Shown here: positions 13,070-23,843 of the stretch, one piece after another
How positions within the stretch are numbered: the first letter of the stretch is position 1
Layout of the letters: each line of letters begins with the position of its first letter
Assembly (NCBI GenBank): GCA_035235625.1
Contig: CP141149.1
Location: forward strand, 16,309,893-16,373,892
DNA length: 64,000 bases
Reading direction: 5' to 3'
From: Saururus chinensis
Lineage: Eukaryota > Streptophyta > Magnoliopsida > Piperales > Saururaceae
The notes under the pieces: generated by a model
Databases searched by the model: none
What the model saw: only the letters and a program-made list of their open reading frames with translations
What the model was told of the DNA's origin: nothing
Position numbers and translations under genes: made by a program

Positions 13070-13158
13070 GAGTGTAGGCTTAATGGGCAGGAGTTGCTCG
13101 AAGGCATTGGCCTTGAGGAGCAAGAGTTGCTCGAAGACTTTGACCTTGAGGAAGACTA
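13070..13158 (+). repeat. Short GC-richer tandem repeat (~33 bp unit)
   Basis: CAGGAGTTGCTCGAAGGC.. and CAAGAGTTGCTCGAAGAC.. are successive copies, each followed by TTGACCTTGAGGA or a close variant. It lies in the R-U5 part of the solo LTR. Confidence 0.5.
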
Positions 13159-13191
13159 GTGTGTGTTGAAACACTTATACATGCCTGATGA

Positions 13192-13490
13192 ATGAGAATG
13201 TTGATACATGATCTGAAATGTATGTTAGAGATACATCTCATGCAGGTTTATATTATGTTGATGCATTATCTGAAATGTATATTAGAAATACATCTCATGC
13301 AGGTTTATATGATGTTGATGTATGATCTGAAATGTATGTTAGAGATACATCTCATGCAGGTTTATATTATGTTGATGCATTATCTGAAATGTATGTTAGA
13401 GATACATCTCATGCCGGTTTATATGATGTTGATGCATGATCTAAAATGTATGTTAGAGATACAACTCATGTAGGTTTATATGATGTTGAA
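13192..13490 (+). repeat. 57-bp minisatellite, about five copies
   Basis: The unit begins near TGATGCATTATCTGAAATG and ends near CAGGTTTATATGATGT. Copies are 57 bp apart with few changes. Because 57 is a multiple of three, one forward frame stays open as a repeated 19-residue string; this is a by-product of the repeat, not evidence of a protein. Confidence 0.85.
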
Positions 13491-14199
13491 TTGCATGATT
13501 TGAATGTATAGTAAAGACACTTCTCATGTGGTATAAGTAATATTCTAAATAGTCTGAATTGTGCGATTTAGACACTAATATGCAGGTTTAGTAGATATGT
13601 ATGTGTGATCAGAAAATAATGTAATATTATCAATCATTGATCTGAATTGTTATATTACTATGTCGTAGTGTTTCTGATGATTTTAGTTATATTAAAAACC
13701 ATTGTTGAGTTTTTTATACTCACCCCTCTTTCTTGTGATTTTGCTTTGGGGTTGTGTGGCGTGACATGCAGATGGGTAGGATCTTCATTATGAGGAAAGG
13801 TCGAAGAGGACTTGGGAGTAGACGTGGAGACCTCTTATGTGGCTTGTTTCTTTGATTTTGCTATGATGTTAGAACCTATGTGGTGTAGTTCTCATTTTGG
13901 ATTGTGCTACATTTTGCCTTTAGATTATTTGAGACATAGTTTTGGAGCCTAGTGTGGGCTATGGATTAATTAGTATGTGGGTTTGAGATTGTGGTTTATT
14001 TTAAAGTTAAAGTAACTCTCTTGTTTTTCACCTATTTACTCTTGCTCAAAGTGGTGTGTTTACTCCATATTTATTAGATTGCACGTGATTAGGGCATAAG
14101 TTTTCCACTAATCGTTTTTCAATCTCCTTGTCACTCTCGTGCACTTAACCGGCCCTTGGACCGGGTTCGGCATGGGTCGGGCAGTGCCGGGGCATGACA

Positions 14200-15107
14200 C
14201 TCTAGCTCCCCAAAAGCTTGAGAGTTTTATTTGTAGAGCCGCTCCCATGGACCAAGAGTTGGTTTGAATAGGTTATAGCGTCAAAAGATGCATGACCTAG
14301 TGCAACACAACAGATGAGGTTTTAATTATCATGGAAGTTAAGAATCTAAACTACTTGATCCATGAGCCCTATGGCCTTAGATTCATAACATGGATGGAGC
14401 ATTCAAGAGTCTTTAACAAAAGACTAAAGCTTAATAGTGTGGTAGAATACATTTTAGGGAGTCGTGGAGATCTCCTTGATGTTGACATGCCATTTCTGTG
14501 GCCTAGGGTTTTGTCTTTAATGTATAATGGTGAATTTTGGAACATGATTGTGAATTGTTTATCCCATTGTTTTAAGTTATGGTTCTTGTTTAGCCAGCAT
14601 GCTGGTTATATTCTCATCATCCTTGTGATGCATGTATTCAAGAGGAGTAAGAGACCAAAAGGAATTGTGTGAGTAATGGGACAGAACCTCACTTCACTGC
14701 CAAAACTCCCTTCGGATCGAAAAATTTTAAAATTGCCTTTTGGAAACATGAAAAACCGACGTTGTGGAATTTTTTTGCGTCTCACTAATTGCACTTTGGA
14801 AATCTACTTAGGTTTTTTCGAAATCGCCTGTGGGATGGGTCAGAAATTGGAACTTACACTTCGTATTCGCTTCTTACTTATCAAACTATCGAAATCGCCG
14901 GTCTGTGTAGTTGTTTGTGTGTAAATGCGATAGTATAATGGGTTTACACAATATAAAACCTTAAACCCTGGCCCACGGGTCCAAAACTTTCTTTATATCA
15001 TGTAAGTCTAGGTTCATTGGCATTTTAAAAAAAAACTAAGGAATATGAAACATTCCCTTTTTTGTCCAGGCAATATGGAAAAAACTCTCAGTAATATTTT
15101 TGCGTGG
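14200..15107. other. Non-genic stretch
   Basis: No recognisable gene. A 113-codon open frame (14331-14672, plus) has no motif I can name and no supporting promoter or splice context. The rest is AT-rich with no repeat of note. Confidence 0.4.
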
Positions 15108-15347
15108 TGTTGAAAGGCTGCCTGTTGTATTTGTGCTTCTTGGAAAGCTCAATTAGGTGTAGTGCAAATGAGGTAGAACGATAGGAGGATCTCTTGCTTC
15201 ATCTTATGTAGAAAAAGGATTGTTGTAGCCTGAATCAGGTGATCTTTTGACTTCAAATCCCACACACCTAGGTACAAGCCTCTAAGTTAGAACAGTGCAA
15301 GTAGGTTTTGTGTCTAGAAAGAAACTGTGTATTGAAAAATCAAAGAG
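15108..15347 (-). pseudogene. Truncated duplicate of the SnRK1 beta-3 second coding exon
   Basis: This segment aligns, in the same orientation, with 17831-18085 of the intact beta-3 gene. It covers the 5' half of the second coding exon and continues through the splice acceptor into intron sequence (shared GTAGGTTTTGTGTCTAGAAAG in the plus strand). Retention of intron sequence means genomic DNA duplication, not retroposition. In the minus frame GFEV..RSPDS..YNNPF is readable, but stops occur at 15204-15206 and 15153-15155, and the region encoding the conserved C-terminal [10 protein letters not shown] part is absent. Confidence 0.85.
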
Positions 15348-15693
15348 TATGGAGTGACAGCTAGACTTTGAACCTTTAATTTGGATCCTCCAAATTCTAG
15401 GTGTTTTTTAGCATTTAGCTTGGCCATGATGATAGCCTTCCTATCTCCTTCTTTGCTAATCATCCACTTCTCTATTTGTACTCAAGCTACTTGCGGTGCT
15501 GCATTTGGTGTCATCCCCATCATCTCCGGTCGATCTAAAGGTGCATTCTACAGATTGACGGGAACAACTGGAAAGAGGCTCAGGCCTCACCCCAGCTCAT
15601 AATACTCCACTACCACTGGAATTACCCTCATGGAGATGATGATTATTGCTTGGTGCACTTCCCTCAGTGGAGAGGAAACAAATTGTCATTATA

Positions 15694-15896
15694 CTCCTTC
15701 CATCCTATAATAATAGCTACATTTGAAAAATTAGGGGTTTTTATCGAATGGTAAAACCCACAATTAAGAAAAAGAAAAAATAAACTTATGATACTCTTTA
15801 ATAAGTACCCAACTACTTAAATTTAACCAAATAGAGTTATTAATATAAAACAAACTTTTTTTTTTAAAATAAAGTATTAATTTAGGACGGAGGGAG
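15694..15896. mobile_element. Stowaway-like MITE
   Basis: Inverted ends CTCCTTCCATCC / GGACGGAGGGAG are flanked by TA (15692-15693 and 15897-15898). It is 203 bp, AT-rich and non-coding. Confidence 0.8.
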
Positions 15897-16101
15897 TAAT
15901 TATTTTGTATTTCAACACTTCCTCACACAAGCGCATCTATCACCCACTCACGTCTCCCTCAACAGGGAAGATCCTATCCCAAACGTCAATCACTGGACTG
16001 CCGAGACCCCCTGGCTTTGGTACATGTAATTGATGGTTATTTCCCAATCCCAATAGCTTAATCGGTTAGGAAATAGGTTATTATTATATTTATTTCATAT
16101 A

Positions 16102-16201
16102 CTCCCTCTATCTTATATTAATAGCTCCATTTAATTTTTAGAAATGAACTAAATTTAGTTCATTTCAAATAATCAAAGTTATTAATATAGGAGGGAGGGA
16201 G
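16102..16201. mobile_element. Stowaway-like MITE, 100 bp
   Basis: CTCCCTCTATC at the left and GGAGGGAGGGAG at the right, with TA duplications at 16100-16101 and 16202-16203. The interior contains the palindrome AACTAAATTTAGTT. Confidence 0.8.
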
Positions 16202-16211
16202 TATTAATAAA

Positions 16212-16416
16212 AGAAAAAGTTTATATGAGCCCGGGCTCACACGCGCCTGCGTGAGCCCGGGCTCTATGGGCTGTCAGATTTACATCCAGCGGCCCATAAT
16301 GCTAATGGGTTTAAATGCTCCGTGAGTATTATGGGCCGCCAGATATAAATCCGATGGCTTATAAAGCCCTGGCTCACGTAGGCACGCGTGAGCCCGGGCT
16401 CATATAAACGGGACTC
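16212..16416. mobile_element. Mutator-like MITE with perfect 9-bp target duplication
   Basis: The direct repeat ATTAATAAA flanks it at 16203-16211 and 16417-16425. The inverted ends share GTTTATATGAGCCCGGGC followed by TCACRCG. Each end carries a second copy or variant of the GTGAGCCCGGGCTC palindrome. A 9-bp duplication with long TIRs points to the Mutator superfamily. No coding capacity. Confidence 0.75.
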
Positions 16417-17691
16417 ATTAATAAATGTCCCCCTAAGTGATATTACTAAATCTAGTGAAGAATAGACTACGGCGAAGCAAGAAGTCTTACATCAGGCACA
16501 ACCTAAAATTTTGCGAGAACAGCTGATCAGAGAGACGATCGAAGAGGGGCCTGACTGCATCCCGCTGCATGTTTAGGTCCAAATTTATAGTATTAACTAA
16601 TAATAGATAGAAATCACCTCAATGAGGCCCTACTCTTTGAGATCAAACATATTCAATACGTAGCTTCATAAGCACAAACTTCGAAATAATCTGGAAGTGA
16701 ATGAACGATGTCTTGTTTCAAATTTTGACATTGTTTTTATCATAAAGAGCATGTTCTCTTTGTATTCATCTACATTAGGGAAATGACAAGGTAAGGCAAT
16801 GTAGCTCGTATCAAGCTTACTGGCTTTGTAACAAAAGCTGGCCCTAAAACCTGCCCAATAACTTGCATGGAGGGCTCGAATACGAAGAAAATGTAGAAAT
16901 TGCTAAGAAACATGAACATAAGCTAAAAGTACCAATGTAGTCCAACCTGGGAAATTTTGCATTTAAATTCAGAGTTATGAACATAAGCTAGAAGCACCTA
17001 CGCGGTCGAACATGATATAGAAGCACCCATATCAGCCTTGACCGATAATGCTATGCACATGATCTTGTATAACGTATTCATTATGAATGCAAATACAAGC
17101 TATTGCTCTCCCCACATAGCCATCAAGGACAGTTCTATAATCCAACAGAAAGCATCTGACTACTAATATAAAACTAGAAAATACTTCAATAAAATCAGAC
17201 ACTACAGATCATCACTAAACACTGCATTTCGAGGACCATTTACAAGTGCACACACCAAAACACAAAATGGCAAATGAAAAGGTTGACACTGAGTTTTCTA
17301 AAATACAGCCGTATTTAAAAGAAAATTGTGTGCGGGTGACATAGAGGAACCACATTGTAGAGCTACTCACCTCCAATGCTGTCATAAAATTAGATAAAAT
17401 CAACCGGTAAGGAGACCTTTTGTGACAGGTTTACATTTATGACCAACAATCACTTCCGTTTACATAGCCAAGTAGGCCTGAGATGCTAACTCAAAAAAAG
17501 AAAAAAATAGGCCTGAGAAAAGAAGTCACACTCTCAGCTTAACACGAGGACACATGACCAGGGTAGTAGAGCCATCATATGATATTAATATCCCTCAAGT
17601 TTAATTCTTGCAGGGCTTGTAACAACCAAAGTTGGTCCACAACAAAACATTGTACTACTTTTTAAATGCAAACTTAATAATGGATATTGAA
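16417..17691. other. Downstream flank of SnRK1 beta-3; no gene seen
   Basis: The part nearest 17691 is presumably 3' UTR of the minus-strand beta-3 gene, but no clear poly(A) signal could be fixed. A 62-codon minus frame at 17215-17403 has no recognisable motif. The rest is AT-rich without repeats. Confidence 0.4.
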
Positions 17692-18133
17692 TCAAGACCC
17701 CCTTCTTTGGATCGGTTTATAAAGCACAACAGTTACATATTTTGCACGGAAGCGATGTGTAATCCCCAGGGCCACGACTGATCTTGGGGTCTCCCTGTTC
17801 TCTATATAGAGATGATTCAAAATGACACTCTGTGGTGTTGGAAGGCTGCCAGTTGTATCTGCGCTTGTCGGACAGCTCAATAAAGTGTGCTGCAAGTGAG
17901 GTGGAACGATAGGAGGATCTCGCGCTTCATCTTCTACTGCAGGAAAAGGATTGTTGTAACTTGAATCAGGTGATCTTGGGACTTCAAATCCCACCACACG
18001 CACCTCTTCCTATGCACAAGCCTCTTCAGTTAGAAAAGTGCAAGTAGGTTTTGTGTCTAGAAAGTAACAAGTGTAATGGAAAATCAAAGAGTAAGCCAAA
18101 ACTCACATGATCTTCAGAATAAATATTGTCCAT
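17692..18133 (-). CDS. AKINB3: SnRK1 regulatory subunit beta-3 (AKIN beta-3)
   Basis: Regulatory beta subunit of the SnRK1 (SNF1/AMPK-type) energy-sensing kinase; it tethers the catalytic alpha to the gamma-type subunit in cytosol and nucleus. Exons on the minus strand: 18133-18107 (MDNIYSEDH) and 18009-17692, joined by a 97-bp intron (donor GTGAGT, acceptor GTGCATAG). The product is 114 aa, the length known for Arabidopsis AKIN beta-3. Visible motifs: [15 protein letters not shown] near the N-terminus, [15 protein letters not shown] in the middle and the ASC/KIS-domain signature [32 protein letters not shown] at the end, stopping after RRGS. As in plant beta-3 proteins, the carbohydrate-binding module and N-myristoylation site of other beta subunits are absent. 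A broken partial copy lies about 2.7 kb downstream. Confidence 0.95.
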
Positions 18134-18471
18134 AGTTTTAAATTTTCAAAACCAAGGCTACAACAGTCAAATAATCGTAGTTGTTACTCGAAGATTCCCA
18201 TAAACCTGAAAAGAATAATTTTGTCAAATAGTCAAGAAAAACTTGATGTCCAATGCCACAAGTAAATCTTACAAAGATTCAAAATGAGAAGGACCAAATA
18301 TCGCATAAATTGATACAGCAACAGTGAAGTCTGATGTCAGAATACAGCAGAAAATGAGGTGTCCAATAAAAATACATGTTGACAATCATTTACAACCATT
18401 TGTATAATAAGAAACAATATGCAAGTAAAAAAATAAATTTTAATGTGTTAAAACTTCCATACTTTAAACCA

Positions 18472-18745
18472 GTGTTTTAAACCCAGATCATTTCAGCTGG
18501 TCGACCTGGGTCCAACAGGACCCAATTACTTTTCCAGGTTGGGTCATCTGAATCTTTGGATATTCGAGAGGCCAGGTCGGGTCAACTGGGTAGAAAGATC
18601 TTGGAAGGAGGAGGCAGTAGACGAAGAGGAGGAGAAAGAGGAAAGGACGAAGAAATCAGATGTCAACTTGGTTGCCCCTTGGTCAAATCAGGTCCAACTG
18701 ACCACAGCACAGAAACAGATTGGTGCCCAGGTCAGTTTTTGAAAC
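18472..18745. mobile_element. hAT-like relic in the beta-3 intron
   Basis: The left end CAGTGTTTTAAACCCAG and the right end GGTCAGTTTTTGAAACATT are inverted and match the TIR of the hAT element at 30251-31584 (CARTGTTTTAAAA). Both have GTCGACCTGGGT/GGGTCAACTGGG-type subterminal sequence. No convincing 8-bp target duplication remains. Confidence 0.5.
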
Positions 18746-20052
18746 ATTCGTTTTGATGGAAAGATGATGTAGGCACCTTTACCAAAAAGAAAAAGAAAAG
18801 AAAAGAAAATTTAAGTGCCTGTAATAAGCTAATATTTCTGACATCCTCTCATATCCGACTTGGCACTTTGCTATTCCAAAACCAATCACAAATTCTATAG
18901 TCGTATATCATAAGTTTCTACTGTTCATTTATTCCTTTAATTTAACTGAACGACTGTTCCATGAGTCAGAAAGTAACTAATTTCAATACCTATAATTTCC
19001 AAACGATGATACACCATCATACACTCTTTTTAATAAAATATAGTGGATACAACATATAGTAAACATCAACTCTATCAAAACCCAAGAAATGGGGATTTAC
19101 AATCATTCTCGCCAACTCAATCTCAGCTGCTCAAACATTAAAAAAAATTGCAATTAATTATCTGCAACTTGACTAATCATCACCACCATGTAAGCATCGG
19201 CATTAGTCAATACTCACATTTACAAAGACAAGACCAATGTTACTATTACAATTACTAGTACTCAAAGCATAAGTACATCCATGCCGTCAACACATTTACA
19301 TATGCATTAAAAAAAAGGTGTAGCTCATTTTTCATGAGATCTGACTGATTAAAACAACACCTGCCCTACAATGGCTGCTCTGTCATGACTGGTATCAAGA
19401 AATAACATGTGATAACTAACTAGTTGCAGATGTCCAAAAGCTTTCTAACACAATTACAAACTAAAAACAATGTACAAGAATAATATCAAGACATATATCA
19501 TACAACTTACAACCGTGGCTGATGGATGCTATTCTCTTGAACAAATGTTTACAATGTCTATGGCCACTTTTTGTCAAGCATAAGTAAATTTTAGTGTACA
19601 TCACCCTCATTTTCATGATCAGTAAGATAGAAAAATAAGCTTCATACAGGTGCTTCACAGGGTTGACAATTAATAAGGTACATTCCATGACAGGCATAAC
19701 TATTCACCAGCGGTCACCCCCACATAAGACTTGATTTTACATCTTTTAAGCAGTTTGATAAATGTAAACTAGATTAAGATCAAGGACAAACATGGATCAA
19801 GAAAATATGTCTAAATTCAGTGACTTCTGTAATTAAGGAACATTATTCCAGTATTAAGCATATTCTAAACATTTTAAAAATATGTGGAAGTAACAACAAT
19901 GCTCCAATTCCACTCTGTACACAATCCACCTTTGTACTTAAAATGATGTATCTTACAATGTCTTACAATGAATGCAATCTGCTAAAAACCAAGTTGCCTC
20001 AAAATTCGAGCTGTAAAGGAACAGCTATCTTAACTGAGAACAAAAAATAATA

Positions 20053-20198
20053 CTCCCTCCCTCCCAATTAAGGAGGCCGATTTATTAACCTTCCTACTCC
20101 ATCCACTAATTACTATTGGAAGGATAACATAAAATAGGACAATTCATATGGGACAGGTTTTTTTTCAAATCCAGACAATTAATATGGGACGGAGGGAG
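20053..20198. mobile_element. Stowaway-like MITE in the beta-3 intron
   Basis: Ends CTCCCTCCCTCCC and GGGACGGAGGGAG are inverted. The left flank is TA; the right has decayed to AA. It also holds an internal CATATGGGACAGG / TATGGGACGG duplication. It lies inside the long leader intron. Confidence 0.75.
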
Positions 20199-20948
20199 AA
20201 ATTCAAAGGGTTGCAGCTACCACAGGCACAGACCAATAAGCTCAAAAAAACATGCACAAAAATTTCTACTTTCTAAAATGATTAAAGAATTACAAAAATT
20301 ACCTGGCGAAAATTTGCTGCGAAATTGGCACCTTGAATCAGTAGACTGTATTTCCAAAAGCTCGTCTAAAACCAAGCTCCTCCTCAGATTTCTATCAGGC
20401 CAGCCACCTTCACCTTCAAGGGTGCAACTTTCAGCCTGCAGATCCCAAGAGAAAGAAACCCAAAAGCACATCCCAAAATCAATTTCTTTAGAAGACATGT
20501 TCCAGAACGCTCAAACCCCAATACCCAACCGCCCATTTAACCAAGTCCCAAAAGGCCAAAATCGTTACCTCCTCCAAAAGTTTCAGTCTTCGGCCCTGAC
20601 CCTTCAGCAAGCTTCAAGCCTTTGAGAGTTCAGCCTCCAAGTCTCCAACATAGTGAACCCCAGACTCCAGACTCCAGAGAAGAAAGGGCACGAAGCGATC
20701 GAATGAGGACTGAGGAGGAGGAAGACGAAGAAAGGTGAATTTTCTGGTGCGAACCCACCGCAAGTTCTTTAACTTTCGGTGTGTTCTCTGAACCGTTGGT
20801 TTCGATTGGACAGTCCACAACAAGGTTCACATTTCATCAGCAATAGTCACGCCTCCAGTTTTGAGAACGAAGTGCTCATTCACCGTTTGTGTGTCCGATT
20901 TCGTTCGGTGGACTTAGAGTGCCACATTCATGTTCCGATAATGTGGTG

Positions 20949-21052
20949 CTCCTTCTGTCCCAAATTAATAATGATATTTAGTTTTTTATAATAAATTTAT
21001 TTTAATTTATTTTAAAAAATAAAATATAGTTAATAATGTAAAACGGAGGGAG
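20949..21052. mobile_element. Stowaway-like MITE upstream of beta-3
   Basis: Ends CTCCTTCTGTCCC and AAACGGAGGGAG are inverted. The right flank is TA. The interior TTTATTTTAATTTATTTTAAAAAATAAA is self-complementary. It lies just 5' of the inferred beta-3 transcription start, so it is in the promoter region. Confidence 0.75.
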
Positions 21053-23843
21053 TATTTAGTGTGCTAATAATTAATGAGACCAATCTTCCCTTAGTCTTCA
21101 TATCCTAATTCTAAGTAGTTTAAACTATGAAAAATATAATCCTTCTAATTATGAATAATATGATCCTGTAGTGAGTTCGGGGGATGCATTTTCACTGATG
21201 TCTGCCGAGTTATCCTTCGTCAAGTAGGAGTTATCTATTAACGGCGCACATATTAACACACATACATTTACTAACGCAAGTAGCATTACTTGCGTTAACG
21301 GGTACTATCACATTATGCATTGCTAATTTTCACATAAACAGCGCTTGTTCGTCTTCCGAGTTTGTGACATTGGCTCACTATGTAGACCTGAATATGTATA
21401 GTTTTCCGAGCTTGTGAGATTGGACTATCTTAAAATGATCACATGGACAGGTAGAAACACAGTATGTTATTGAGAGTAGGCTGGGTTTGAGACTTAATGA
21501 AAGAACTTGTATCATTTTCTTAAACCAAATTTGCTATTTTGCTAATCAACACTATGCAGAACAAAGCGAGCTGCAGTAAATGAAAATCTGACAGCTCCGC
21601 TATTGCGCAGTCTGCCTAACCAGCGCAGGGTAGCAGCCTCTAGTAAAATTTTACTCCATTTGATTTTTTAAAATAAATTAATTTTAGTTCATTTAAAAAA
21701 ATCAAATAAAATTAATAATGTTAGACAAAGGGATATATCCTGCTCAAGAATAAATGCAACCCCTTTAAAATGAGATAAGGTGTTAGATGATTACAATAAT
21801 TATATACTTTGCTTAATCCAAATCCAATTCTTTGAGCTCAATATTACTCTGCGCTGGCTCACGCTGGACCTCGTAAGCCCAGGCTCATATAAACCGGGCT
21901 CTAAATAAAACAGACTCGGAAAATAAGGTAGGCACTTGAGAAGGATGCATGAATGCAATTTACAACACCTAACAAATACTGCATTGATAATGTATAATCA
22001 CTAAACGAGTGAATTTGACGACAACAAAGATCATTCCTGCCAGTGCAAGCCAGTGACGTTATTACAAATAAAAACAGGAATTCCCGAGACGGAGACGCAC
22101 TCGCAATTCCTACTGGTGAGAATATTTCTTCCAATCCAGTAGTAACTTACCTGCATGACATAAAAATGCCGTTGATTAGCCTGTGCTAGGTAGGACAACC
22201 TTATAAGTTGGTAATGCATAAGACCAACATAACAAACGGCTCCAAATCTTCTTCTTCTTTTTTTCAGTCAAATGTAGCAACTATATTAGCACCTACTTAG
22301 ACGTCTCAAGGCAACAACGAAAAAATAACATCAATCGAAGCCCAATATACAGACACAACACACACATATAAAGTGTTCCAGAAACAAACGACAAATTTGA
22401 CAACTTTTTCAAGTGTTATAATACAGTTCCAAGTTTACATTTCAAAATAATTAACATGCTTTCTATTTCACAAAACTACAATTGTTAAGATCAGCAGGTT
22501 TAAACCCCAGATGATAAAAAAAGGAACAAGCAATTCCAAGTCTCCTGGTAAAAGAGAGAAGCAAAAATAAAGAGAAGAAAACAGCCAACAAAAAAATCTC
22601 AAGTCTCTCTAAGGCAATAATGTTTACCTCTCCCAATGCCAGCAATTCATACAAATTAAATGCATCACAAAGGTGTAAACTACATTAGTATTTGCTAAAC
22701 ATACCTGAACTATCCAATCGGAACAAAAAAGATACTAAAACTCAGGGAGTACATGCTTCACTAGCAATCAAAAGAAACATCTTCAAGGCAAGCCGCAATA
22801 TTTTAAACAGAGTTACATAAGCCTATACATGCTAAATCTAAACCTACAAGCTAAATATAAAGCTATTTATTGATATTGTTCGTGTTTCTTTGAACAAAAG
22901 CCTTCCCCTATCAATCCACCAAAACAGAGCCCATCATTCTCCCCTCATCAATCAATCATAACAATTCAACAAGCTATTACCTCATGATAGAAGAGCCTAA
23001 TTTACATCGCTTGACAGACATTAGTAGTGCCTAGCAGTTGATGATATTATAAATACAAAAAGTGCTAAATTGACCAATTCACATATTTCAAGTTTTCAAC
23101 GTCCCATAATGCCTACACTTAATTAGGCCTATAATTTCATTCAAAATGGTTGCCTACATGGGAATAAGTTACAAAATACTGATAAAACATAAAAATCTAA
23201 ATATGTTCCTCATGTCCAACTCTCAGCCTGATAAGTAAAATAAGTAAATGACTTTTATCACAGCTAAATTATTAACTTCTCCAACTGTCTATAAAAAGCA
23301 AATGACAAATTAAAGAGATCATATGAGTGGTATATTTATCTCTTCAATCTGAAGCTCTTCCATACAGAATCCCAGCTGACCTTCTCCCAATTATGAAGAA
23401 AAAAAAAGTCGTCAAAGTGAACAGCATTCTGTTTCCATTTCCATTGTCAATTTTTTTAAATGATATAAAATACACTTTTCTAGAATCTGTAGGGTGTTCG
23501 CTATTTATATAAGCAACCTCTACTTCTAACCACATGCGAAATAACGGCTAGAAATACTGAACCATTGCCTAAACTACAACCAGTTATACGGACATTCCAA
23601 ATTGTAAATGAAGCTACTAATTCTTGATTAACCAGTGCACATATAAATAGTACCCAATGAACACAACGAGCAAATAGCAATATTGAGCTCTATCTAATCC
23701 GTTACAACAAAGTAATACAACAACTAGAATATAGTTCAGTGAAATACATTATCTTCAAACTATGAACAAACATATACTTTAATCATGCCCAAAGTTAAAG
23801 TCAAGCTGACTCCAAATCAAAAGAGAGGAGAGAGATTTATACC
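21053..23843. other. Non-genic stretch with MITE fragments
   Basis: No gene is recognised. At 21651-21735 is a degenerate Stowaway-like element (TTACTCCATTTG..AAAGGGATAT). At about 21853-21902 is a half-copy of the Mutator-like MITE seen at 16212 (inverted CCTCGTAAGCCCAGGCTCATATAAACCGGGCTC). The right part, next to 23843, should include the 3' UTR of the trihelix gene. That UTR may contain an intron, since GTGAGGTATAA immediately after the stop codon looks like a splice donor. Confidence 0.5.

Larger units (their letters stand above)
10859..14199 (+). mobile_element. Solo LTR, gypsy-type, 3.3 kb
   Basis: The element starts TGTAAGATCCC and ends GGGGCATGACA. The flanking pentamers are CTCTG (10854-10858) and CTCTA (14200-14204), a target duplication with one mismatch. 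A TATA box, TATAAATA (11280-11287), lies about 420 bp in, leaving a very long R-U5 region that carries two tandem arrays. No internal retroelement domain adjoins either end, hence a solo LTR. The layout and terminal GGGGC-ACA resemble the LTR pair at 31.6-35.5 kb. Confidence 0.6.
18134..20830 (-). other. Inferred 5' leader exons and long intron of SnRK1 beta-3
   Basis: Splice-site reading on the minus strand suggests a leader in three pieces. A first exon ends at 20569 (GAGGAG before GTAACG). A second is 20435-20303 (acceptor CTGCAG, donor CAG before GTAATT) and contains no ATG. The third is 18157-18134, directly before the start codon (acceptor TTGTAG). The intron 18158-20302 is about 2.1 kb. 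The first-exon start is not determinable; it probably lies near 20.8-20.9 kb. These exons rest on splice consensus only, not on transcript data. Confidence 0.55.

Noticed and set aside
13192-13473. 93-codon frame of a repeated 19-residue peptide
   Set aside because: Generated by a 57-bp minisatellite inside a solo LTR; no other coding support.
14331-14672. 113-codon open frame
   Set aside because: No motif, promoter or splice signal; not enough to call a gene.
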